NCBI GenBank assembly: GCA_004173235.1
Contig: SEAC01000013.1
Location: forward strand, 1 to 50,188
DNA length: 50,188 nt
Direction: 5' to 3'
Source: Chitinophagaceae bacterium
GTDB lineage: Bacteria > Bacteroidota > Bacteroidia > Chitinophagales > Chitinophagaceae
The translations under genes and the position numbers were made by a program. Shown here one piece after another: positions 8,911 to 15,073 of the stretch. Under the pieces are notes generated by a model, which saw only the letters and a list, made by a program, of their open reading frames with translations, did not search any database and had not been told where the DNA came from. Numbering within the stretch: the first letter of the stretch is position 1; each line of letters opens with the position of its first letter.

Positions 8911-8921
8911 TATTTCGCAGC

Positions 8922-9416
8922 ATGATGCGGATTGGCCTTCTTTCCGACACCCACGGCTGGCTCGACGAGGCGGTGCTCCGCCATTTCGAAAACTGCGACG
9001 AGCTCTGGCACGCGGGCGACTTCGGTCCCGGTGTGGTGGAGCAGCTCGAAGCCACGGGCAAGCCATTGCGGGGCGTGTACGGAAACATCGACGGCCCCGA
9101 CATCCGCTTGAAATTTCCACGAACGCTTAGCTGGAATTGCGAAGGCGTACGAGTGCATATGATCCACATCGGCGGCTACCCCAACCGCTATGCGCCGGGT
9201 GTGCGCAACGAGCTGGAAAAAGAAAAAGCCCGCCTGTTCATCAGCGGGCATTCCCATATTCTTAAAATTATCTATGATCCGAAGATCAACTGTCTTCACA
9301 TGAATCCAGGGGCCTGTGGGCGGCAGGGCTGGCACAAGGTGCGCACCATCGTGCGCTTCGCAATCGATGGGGACGATATCAAAGACTGTGAAGTGATTGA
9401 GCTGCATCCAAGGTAA
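8922..9416 (+). CDS. YfcE/MJ0936-type metallophosphoesterase
   Basis: A 164-residue calcineurin-like phosphoesterase of the small YfcE group, which hydrolyse phosphodiesters with two metal ions. The motifs are intact: SDTHG (7-11), WHAGDFGPG, GNID, GHSHI and a C-terminal MNPGACG. ATG codons at 8922 and 8925 are both possible starts; the first is used. The in vivo substrate cannot be told from sequence. It is transcribed away from hmgA and converges on the membrane protein gene at 9536. Confidence 0.88.
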   Translation: MMRIGLLSDTHGWLDEAVLRHFENCDELWHAGDFGPGVVEQLEATGKPLRGVYGNIDGPDIRLKFPRTLSWNCEGVRVHMIHIGGYPNRYAPGVRNELEKEKARLFISGHSHILKIIYDPKINCLHMNPGACGRQGWHKVRTIVRFAIDGDDIKDCEVIELHPR

Positions 9417-9426
9417 AGAAGTGCAC

Positions 9427-9507
9427 CGCGAAGGAAAGAAGAGAATAAGGGCTGCGCAAAGGAATTGTATTCTTCGCGTACCAACTTCTTTTCTTCTTCC
9501 CTTCGCG
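9427..9507. repeat. Inverted repeat in convergent spacer
   Basis: Arms 9427-9441 (CGCGAAGGAAAGAAG) and 9493-9507 pair with one mismatch around a 51-base loop. It lies between convergent genes, so it may serve both 3' ends. It has no strong T run. Confidence 0.55.
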
Positions 9508-9535
9508 TTTCAAATCCTTATTATCCTTTAAACTC

Positions 9536-9988
9536 CTAGAACCAGCCACGCCCGGCGCCCACCATCCGGAAAGGCCAGGGCACGGAAGCAAGCATTAGAA
9601 GAAGCGAGATGACGTAGAAGATCAGTGCACGGCGATGCCTGGCTGCGTCGGGAATGTTTTTCTTTCCCTGCGCCTTGCCCACGTGCAGCAGTGCGATGGC
9701 AATGATCATACCGGCGAGGTGCTCCACGGCGAAGAAGCGCGCAACGGGATCCTTCATTACCTCACCAAAGCTGCGGCCCTGGAACGATACGTAGCCCCAG
9801 GCGGTGCTCGCGAAATAGAGATAGATGCCGATGAGGAGCATGATGTCGGCCGAAATCGTCAGCAGCAAACCGTTCTTGCGGCCATAGGGCTTGTCGCCGG
9901 CAGTAGCATGACGGAAGATAGCGAGCAGCAGAAGAATAAGCACTACCCAGCGCAGTCCGCTGTGGGCATGAAGCATACCTTGGTACAT
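9536..9988 (-). CDS. Four-helix membrane protein, cytochrome-b-like
   Basis: A 150-residue integral membrane protein with four predicted helices: LRWVVLILLLLAIF (about 12-26), LLLTISADIMLLIGIYLYF (about 41-60), FAVEHLAGMIIAIALLHVG (about 86-104) and ALIFYVISLLLMLASVPWP (about 122-141). His residues near both membrane faces (HAHSG at the N-terminus, VEHL and LLHVG in helix 3) are consistent with haem binding, and relatives in Bacteroidota are often labelled cytochrome B. Haem binding is not proven here. A TAGCTTTG -7 element lies 21 bases upstream of the ATG at 9988. Confidence 0.7.
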   Translation of the reverse strand: MYQGMLHAHSGLRWVVLILLLLAIFRHATAGDKPYGRKNGLLLTISADIMLLIGIYLYFASTAWGYVSFQGRSFGEVMKDPVARFFAVEHLAGMIIAIALLHVGKAQGKKNIPDAARHRRALIFYVISLLLMLASVPWPFRMVGAGRGWF

Positions 9989-10009
9989 AGCGTAGTTTTC
10001 GATTGGCTA

Positions 10010-10017
10010 CAAAGCTA
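10010..10017 (-). promoter_or_regulatory. -7 promoter element
   Basis: TAGCTTTG on the minus strand, 21 bases before the ATG at 9988, is an exact TAnnTTTG match. Confidence 0.5.
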
Positions 10018-10039
10018 CAGGGCAATCGGGAATCGGCAA

Positions 10040-10072
10040 TGACTGCAAACTGTAAACTGCAAACTGCAAACT
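10040..10072. repeat. AAACTGC word repeat
   Basis: Four close copies of AAACTG(C/T) follow one another here, preceded by GCAATCGGGAATCGGCAATG. The same vocabulary occurs in the hairpin at 1111-1143 and near 18150. Confidence 0.65.
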
Positions 10073-10074
10073 CC

Positions 10075-11139
10075 CTACTCTGCCCAATCTGCCACAAACA
10101 CATTCGTATCCCTCGTGCCGCCGTTGTTGCGGTTGGAGCAGAAAAGGATGCGCTTGCCGTCGGGACTGAACATGGGGAATGCATCAAAGCCTTTGTCGCG
10201 CGAGATCTTCTCGATGGCACCCGTGGCGGGATCGAGGAGGTACATGTTGAATGGGAAGCCGCGCTTGTATTCGTGGTTGCTGCAAAAGATGATGCGGCCA
10301 TCGGGTGCGAAGTTGGGCGCCCAGTTGGCCTGCCCGAGTGCCGTGACTGCACGCGCATTGGTACCGTCGGCGTTGGCCACGAACACTTCCATTTGCGTAG
10401 GAGCCACAAGGCCTTCCGCAAGCAGGCTTTTGTATTCGGCGATCTCGGCTTCGGTTCTCGGGCGACTTGCGCGCCACACGAGATGCTTCCCATCCCGGCT
10501 GAACCAGGCACCGCCATCATAGCCCAACTCGCTCGTAACGCGGGTGACGGCGCGGGTATCCATATTCATCACGTAAAGGTCGAGGTCGCCATCGCGTGTG
10601 GAGGTGAACACCATCTTCTTACCGTCCGGCGACAGCGTTGCTTCCGCGTCATAGCCCGGCGTGTTGGTGAGCTGTTTTATTTTCCTGCCCTTGCGGTCGG
10701 TAATGAACAGGTCGTAGGAAGCATACACCGGCCAGATGTAGCGGTTGCCGTACTTGCTGCGATCGGGCAGCGGAGGGCATTCTGTGCCGGCGAGGTGTGT
10801 GGAAGCGTAGATGATCTGCTTCCCATTGCCCGTGAAGAACGCGCAGGTGGTTCGTCCTTCGCCATTGCTCACGCGCTTGTATCGGAACGGCTTTCCTGCT
10901 TTGGGCAGTTTGCCTGCATAGATCTGGTCGCAGGGAACGCCGTCTTTGGGAGCGGTGCGTTGAAACACCACCCACTTGCCATCCGGGCTCCAGTAAGCTT
11001 CGGCATTGTCGGCGCCGAAAGTCAGCTGGCGTACATTCCTGAAGTGTCGTTCGGCAGGATAGTGCAGCGTATCGGCGGCCTGCTGGGCACCGGCCGCGCA
11101 GGAAATAAATAAGAAGAAGGCAAGCATCGTTTGTCGCAT
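10075..11139 (-). CDS. Exported TolB-like PD40 beta-propeller protein
   Basis: A 354-residue protein with a signal peptide (MRQTMLAFFLFISCAAGAQ) and repeated PD40/WD40-like blades: AYWSPDGKWVVFQRT, ATLSPDGKKMVFTSTRDGDLDLY, AWFSRDGKHLVWRAS, PNFAPDGRIIFCSN and PMFSPDGKRILFCSNRN. These SPDG-type blades are typical of TolB C-terminal propellers and of peptidase S9 N-terminal propellers; no peptidase domain follows, so this is a propeller-only periplasmic protein. The ATG at 11139 is preferred over a TTG one codon earlier. It is divergent from the TPR lipoprotein gene. Confidence 0.85.
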   Translation of the reverse strand: MRQTMLAFFLFISCAAGAQQAADTLHYPAERHFRNVRQLTFGADNAEAYWSPDGKWVVFQRTAPKDGVPCDQIYAGKLPKAGKPFRYKRVSNGEGRTTCAFFTGNGKQIIYASTHLAGTECPPLPDRSKYGNRYIWPVYASYDLFITDRKGRKIKQLTNTPGYDAEATLSPDGKKMVFTSTRDGDLDLYVMNMDTRAVTRVTSELGYDGGAWFSRDGKHLVWRASRPRTEAEIAEYKSLLAEGLVAPTQMEVFVANADGTNARAVTALGQANWAPNFAPDGRIIFCSNHEYKRGFPFNMYLLDPATGAIEKISRDKGFDAFPMFSPDGKRILFCSNRNNGGTRDTNVFVADWAE

Positions 11140-11197
11140 CAAGCAATAAGAATTTCTTAAAGAAACACAAAGTTGCGGTGTTTGGCGCCGGTATTTT

Positions 11198-11205
11198 TAG
11201 TTTTG
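11198..11205 (+). promoter_or_regulatory. -7 element abutting the TPR gene start
   Basis: TAGTTTTG is an exact TAnnTTTG match and ends five bases before the ATG at 11211, so the transcript would be leaderless or nearly so. A TTG lies 22 bases further upstream. Confidence 0.6.
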
Positions 11206-11210
11206 ATGCC

Positions 11211-12185
11211 ATGCGTCTAATCGTGCTGCTTCTTTTTACTGCGATCCTGTTTGCCTGCAACAACGAGGAGAAGGATCCGTTGCTCGACGGAACAGCGTAT
11301 GCGCCGCTCACCGACAGCATCCGGCAATCGCCCACGAATGCAGACCTCTATTACCGCCGCGGCCGGCTCCTGTTTGCCAACAATGAGTTTGCGGCAGCGA
11401 AGCGCGACCTGCGCCAGGCATGGACGCTGCAGCCGCGCGAAGACATCGGGCTGAGCCTTGCCACGGCGCTTCGCCGCGAGTCGGACGATTCGGCATTTGT
11501 ATTTCTACAATCCGCCCGGCGCACGCTCCCCGAGAGCCTGGCGCTGGCCATTGGTCTTGCCCGCGGTTACGAGAAAAAGGCCCGGCCCGATGCGGCGTTG
11601 GAGATCTGCGACAATATTCTGAAAGTGCTTCCCAACCAGCTCGATGCTTTGTTGTTGAAAGCCGACCTGCTGGAAGAAACGGGGCGCAACGCCGAAGCGC
11701 TGCAAACGCTCGAAACGGCGTACGGCTATGCCCCCTTCGATGTGGAGCTGGTGCACCGCGTGGGTTTTGCGTATGCGGTAGCCGGCAACGACAAGCTCCT
11801 CCCCCTCACCGACTCGCTCATGCAGCTCGATAAGGAAGGCATTCACCCCGAGCCTTATTATTTCCGCGGCGTGTATTTCGAAAAGAAGGGCAACAGCGCC
11901 GAGGCCCTCCGCTGGCTCGACCAGGCGATGCAGCACGATTACAACTTCATCGACGCCTACATGGAAAAAGGCCAGATCCTCTACAACCAAAAGAGATACA
12001 ACGACGCGCTCAAAACCTTCCAGCTTGCGCTGACCATCAGCCCCACTTTCGCCGACGGCTACTTCTGGGTAGCCAAATGCCTCGAAGCCATCGGCAATAA
12101 GGAAGATGCGCGCACGAATTACCAGCGGGCTTATGGGCTGGATAAAACGAATGGGGAGGCGAAGGCGGCGGCTGAGCGGTTGTAG
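11211..12185 (+). CDS. TPR-repeat lipoprotein
   Basis: A 324-residue protein with a lipoprotein signal (MRLIVLLLFTAILFAC, lipid attachment at Cys16) followed by tandem tetratricopeptide repeats. Visible repeats include ADLYYRRGRLLFANNEFAAAKRDL, PDAALEICDNILKVLPNQLDALLLKADLLEE, PYYFRGVYFEKKGNSAEALRWLDQAM and AYMEKGQILYNQKRYNDALKTF. The family forms a superhelical protein-binding scaffold; its partner is unknown. The frame is open 33 bases further upstream, but the ATG at 11211 gives the lipobox and matches the promoter position. Confidence 0.88.
   Translation: MRLIVLLLFTAILFACNNEEKDPLLDGTAYAPLTDSIRQSPTNADLYYRRGRLLFANNEFAAAKRDLRQAWTLQPREDIGLSLATALRRESDDSAFVFLQSARRTLPESLALAIGLARGYEKKARPDAALEICDNILKVLPNQLDALLLKADLLEETGRNAEALQTLETAYGYAPFDVELVHRVGFAYAVAGNDKLLPLTDSLMQLDKEGIHPEPYYFRGVYFEKKGNSAEALRWLDQAMQHDYNFIDAYMEKGQILYNQKRYNDALKTFQLALTISPTFADGYFWVAKCLEAIGNKEDARTNYQRAYGLDKTNGEAKAAAERL
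11497..11510. repeat. GTATTTCTAC palindromic motif (TTG...CAA flanks)
   Basis: TTGTATTTCTACAA, one of a set of at least six exact GTAGAAATAC cores in the window. Here the flanks are TTG and CAA rather than CCG and CGG, so the palindrome is kept while its sequence changes. It encodes Val-Phe-Leu within the TPR gene and uses the CTA leucine codon. Confidence 0.7.
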
Positions 12186-12230
12186 TCATTGCCACCTGCA
12201 GCAACAAAACAGTCGTTCATTAAAATTCAG

Positions 12231-12372
12231 TGTCAGCCCAAGTCGTCACAATACCCCTCGGCCCACCCAACCATTTCCATTGCGATCAACATGACCGGCC
12301 AGATCGCTTAATGGGTCAGTGTAGCCAATCGGGTCACAATATCCAAAGTGAAACGGCCCAATTGTCACCTGC
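12231..12372. mobile_element. Possible decayed IS end with subterminal repeats
   Basis: Starting at TGTCAG (12231), the segment contains repeated GTCAC/GGGTCA motifs: GTCGTCACAATA near 12249, then GGGTCAGTGTAGCCAAT (12313), GGGTCACAATATCCAAA (12331) and CCCAATTGTCACC (about 12358), spaced about 18-20 bases. This resembles the multiple transposase-binding sites in the ends of IS21-type elements, but no transposase remnant is readable. It sits where the Rhs fragment loses its C-terminal coding sequence. Confidence 0.3.
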
Positions 12373-12388
12373 ACTTCCGCCTTTGGAA

Positions 12389-13469
12389 CTACGCCTCCAA
12401 ACCTCCCGATCTGTTGGTCATACCGGAGGGCATCGTGTGGCTACCGGAGGTATATGTATGACTGGGGGCGGTATAGCCCGCGTACACCGACATGTCCACC
12501 CGATCGCCCTTCATCACCTTCAGCACCAGCGCAGGGCCGATTGGGCGTGTACCGCCTACCAGGTGGCTCACCTTTGTGTTGCTGCTGTCCGAATCAAAGC
12601 CTGAGGGCTTGTCCGCCTGCGTGTTCACGGGCGTGTAGCAGTTGGCAAACAAGGCATCCTCCACCGTTTGCCGCCCAGGCTCCATCATCACCACGTAGAT
12701 CGAGGTATCTCTTCCCTCCGTAAGCACCGTGCGCACATTACCCAAATGGTCGCGCAGAAAGTAGTCCCATTCGTATACCTGGTATGGTGAGCCCGTCGAA
12801 CCATTCTTCTCCGCCCGGCGGATGCGCCCCTCCTCGCTCAACAGGTATTGCAGCGTGTCGTCCTTGTACACGAATCCCCCGATGTAAAGGAATTCGTGCG
12901 TCACCAGCGTGCCACTTGTATAGTCGTTTACTTTCTTTGCCAGCCTCGCCCCCCGCTGCATCGTACGTGTAGTATACCGTGTTCTTGCCCGCCGTCACAA
13001 TGGAGTCGGGCCTGTCCAGCAGGTTGTATACCGCGCCCGCCCCGCTCGCCGTGTGCATCCTCCGGTTGTTGTCGCGCACTACGTTGCCGTTTACGTCATA
13101 ATCGTAATCGTCTGTCACAGCCGTGGTATCGGTGAAGTCGCCCAGCGTGCTCGGGCCCGTGATCGCATCAGCCACTTTCTTCAGGCGGTTGCTGTTGGCA
13201 AAGTAGGTATAGGTCAGTTCGTCGATGGTTTGAATGGCACCCAATTTCAAACCGGTTTGGGTCATCGAAAGAATGTTTCCGCCTGCATCGTAACTCAGCC
13301 CGCTCACGGAGTAATCCACCTTGTCGGCGGTCCAGTCAACAGACCCTTTGTTTTGCTGGTTGAACTCCGCGCTGGTAAGCCGGCCCGCCCCATCGTAGCG
13401 GAAGCCGTAGCTGCGGGCGATGCCGTCGCCACGGTGTTCCGCACCGGCCCTATTTATGCACGGCAGCAC
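12389..13469 (-). pseudogene. Rhs-repeat protein fragment, frameshifted and truncated at both ends
   Basis: YD-repeat sequence reads from about 13458 (RSYGFRYDGAGRLTSAEF, GLSYDAGGNILSM, YDYDVNGNVVRDNN, YYTYDAAG) into a second frame (ARLAKKVNDYTSGTLV, YIGGFVYKDDTLQYLLSEEG, YEWDYFLRDHLGNVRTVLTE, then SNTKVSHLVGG). The frames join at a run of six C (12949-12954 on the plus strand); five would restore one frame. The N-terminal part ends where a CT-rich tract starts, and the C-terminal end stops at MTNRSGGLEA without the usual rest of the protein. Rhs proteins are large secreted or toxin-bearing shells; this piece is surely non-functional unless the C6 run is a read error, and even then it is only a fragment. 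Confidence 0.8.
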
Positions 13470-13575
13470 CCTCTTCCCTCCCGTTCTCCCCTCCTACCCT
13501 CTCCCCTCTTCCTTCATGTTCTCTTCCCTCCCATTCTCTTCCCTCCTATTCTCTCCCCTCTTCCCTCATGTTCTC
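13462..13575. repeat. CT-rich low-complexity tract
   Basis: Over 100 bases made almost only of C and T on the plus strand, built from CTCTTCCCTCC-like words with CATGTTCTC interruptions (twice). It borders the broken end of the Rhs fragment and runs up to the rpe promoter. Polypurine-polypyrimidine tracts can form triplex structures; whether this one does is unknown. Confidence 0.75.
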
Positions 13576-13583
13576 TATTTTTG
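13576..13583 (+). promoter_or_regulatory. -7 element abutting the rpe start
   Basis: TATTTTTG matches TAnnTTTG and ends four bases before the rpe ATG (13588). With a transcription start about 4-7 bases downstream, the mRNA would be leaderless. Confidence 0.6.
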
Positions 13584-13587
13584 CCCC

Positions 13588-14238
13588 ATGCCCCTCATCG
13601 CCCCTTCCCTCCTCTCCGCCAACTTCCTCCAGCTGGAAGCCGAAAGCAAGATGCTCAACGAAAGCCAGGCCGACTGGTTTCACCTCGACGTTATGGACGG
13701 CCGCTTCGTCCCCAACATCTCCTTCGGCATCCCCGTGATCGAACACATCCGCAAGGCAACAACGAAAGTGTGTGATGTGCACCTGATGATCCTCGAGCCG
13801 GAGCGCTATGCCGAGGCCTTTGCAAAAGCCGGGGCGGATAACCTGACCGTGCACATGGAAGCCTGCACCCACCTGCACCGCAACCTCCAGCAAATCAAAA
13901 GCCTGGGCATGAAGGCCGGCGTTGCCGTCAACCCGCACACACCCGTAGAACTACTGATGGACGTGCTTGGCGATATCGACCTTGTGTGCCTTATGAGCGT
14001 CAACCCGGGCTTCGGCGGACAATCGTTCATCCCGCGCACGCTCGACAAGATCCGCGCACTTCGCCGGATGATCGACGACAACAAGCTCGACGTAAAGATC
14101 GAGATCGATGGCGGCGTTACGCTTGCCAATGCTGCAGAGATCGTTGCCGCCGGCGCGGATGTGCTCGTAGCAGGCAGCACGGTGTTCCATTCGAGTGACC
14201 CGGAAGCAACGATCGCGGCGCTGAAGAATATTCAATAA
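13588..14238 (+). CDS. rpe: Ribulose-phosphate 3-epimerase
   Basis: A 216-residue TIM-barrel enzyme that interconverts ribulose 5-phosphate and xylulose 5-phosphate in the pentose phosphate pathway. Signature segments are APSLLSANF near the start, DWFHLDVMDGRFVPNISFG (catalytic Asp and metal ligands), VCDVHLMILEPERY, HMEA, GVAVNPHTPVE, LMSVNPGFGGQSFIP, KIEIDGGV (second catalytic Asp) and GADVLVAGSTVF. The ATG at 13588 starts MPLIAPSLLSANF; upstream frame extension is translated CT-rich repeat and is rejected. Confidence 0.97.
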   Translation: MPLIAPSLLSANFLQLEAESKMLNESQADWFHLDVMDGRFVPNISFGIPVIEHIRKATTKVCDVHLMILEPERYAEAFAKAGADNLTVHMEACTHLHRNLQQIKSLGMKAGVAVNPHTPVELLMDVLGDIDLVCLMSVNPGFGGQSFIPRTLDKIRALRRMIDDNKLDVKIEIDGGVTLANAAEIVAAGADVLVAGSTVFHSSDPEATIAALKNIQ

Positions 14239-14308
14239 TCAACGCCCAATGCTCAATAATCAAGTGGGAGCATCCCCTGAAAATTGAGCATTGACTATTG
14301 AGCGTTGA
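14239..14308. repeat. Imperfect inverted repeat of CAATGCTCAAT words
   Basis: Arms 14239-14257 and 14283-14308 are imperfect reverse complements sharing TCAACGC(C/T)CAAT and ATTGAGCATTGA words. It fills the gap between rpe and the methyltransferase gene and starts directly after the rpe stop. Confidence 0.65.
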
Positions 14309-14321
14309 AAATTTATTTGTT

Positions 14322-15068
14322 ATGGCCAAGGATCTCTTCTCCAACCAGGCTGCCGCCTACGCCCGCTATCGCCCCACCTACCCGCCCGAACTATACGAGT
14401 GGTTGCTGAAGCGCGCCGACGGACGTGAACGCGCCCTCGATTGCGCTACCGGCAACGGGCAGGCCGCCGCTGTGCTGGCAGGACCTTTCCGCGAGGTGGA
14501 AGCAATCGATATCAGCCAGGGCCAATTGGATAACGCCGTGCAACTGCCGAACATCGCTTACCACGTGTCGCGCGCAGAAGAAACACCGTTCCCCAACGAT
14601 CACTTCGACCTCATCACGATGGCACAGGCGTTTCACTGGATGGACAGCACGCGCTTTTGCACCGAGATGAACCGCGTGGGGCGGACCGGCGCACTGGTTG
14701 CCGCCTGGTCGTATAAATTCCCTACGGTGGCTGATGAGCGCATCAACACACTGATACTGGAATTCTACCAGGGCGTTACGGGCCCTTACTGGGAGCCGGA
14801 GCGGCAGCATGTAGAGAACGACTATGCAAACCTCGCCTGGGATTTCAGCGAAATAGAAACTGCGCGCTTTACCGCTTCGTTTCGCTGGAGCCGCAGCGAG
14901 CTGCTGGGCTATTTCGCTACCTGGTCGGCTACGCAGAAGTACATCCGGATGCACGGCGAATCGCCGGTACGCCTCATTGAAGAACCGCTTGCCGGTTTGT
15001 TTGCCAACGAACAACTGGTAGACGTGCACTTCCCGATCTTCCTCAAGGCCGGGCGTGTTGAAAAGTAA
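14322..15068 (+). CDS. Class I SAM-dependent methyltransferase
   Basis: A 248-residue methyltransferase. SAM-binding motif I is ALDCATGNGQAAAVLAG (about 36-52), the acidic end of strand 2 is VEAIDISQGQLDNA, and motif IV is FDLITMAQAFHWMD. The N-terminal phrase FSNQAAAYARYRPTYPPELYEWL is typical of the UbiE/Mtf11-like group that includes yeast trans-aconitate methyltransferase relatives. The acceptor is unknown. The ATG at 14322 is chosen over an in-frame TTG 24 bases upstream, which lies in the repeat. The TonB receptor gene follows almost immediately. Confidence 0.85.
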   Translation: MAKDLFSNQAAAYARYRPTYPPELYEWLLKRADGRERALDCATGNGQAAAVLAGPFREVEAIDISQGQLDNAVQLPNIAYHVSRAEETPFPNDHFDLITMAQAFHWMDSTRFCTEMNRVGRTGALVAAWSYKFPTVADERINTLILEFYQGVTGPYWEPERQHVENDYANLAWDFSEIETARFTASFRWSRSELLGYFATWSATQKYIRMHGESPVRLIEEPLAGLFANEQLVDVHFPIFLKAGRVEK

Positions 15069-15073
15069 GGCCA

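Noticed and set aside
12389..13469. A functional Rhs toxin
   Set aside because: It has neither N-terminal export region nor C-terminal toxin, and is frameshifted; no immunity gene follows.
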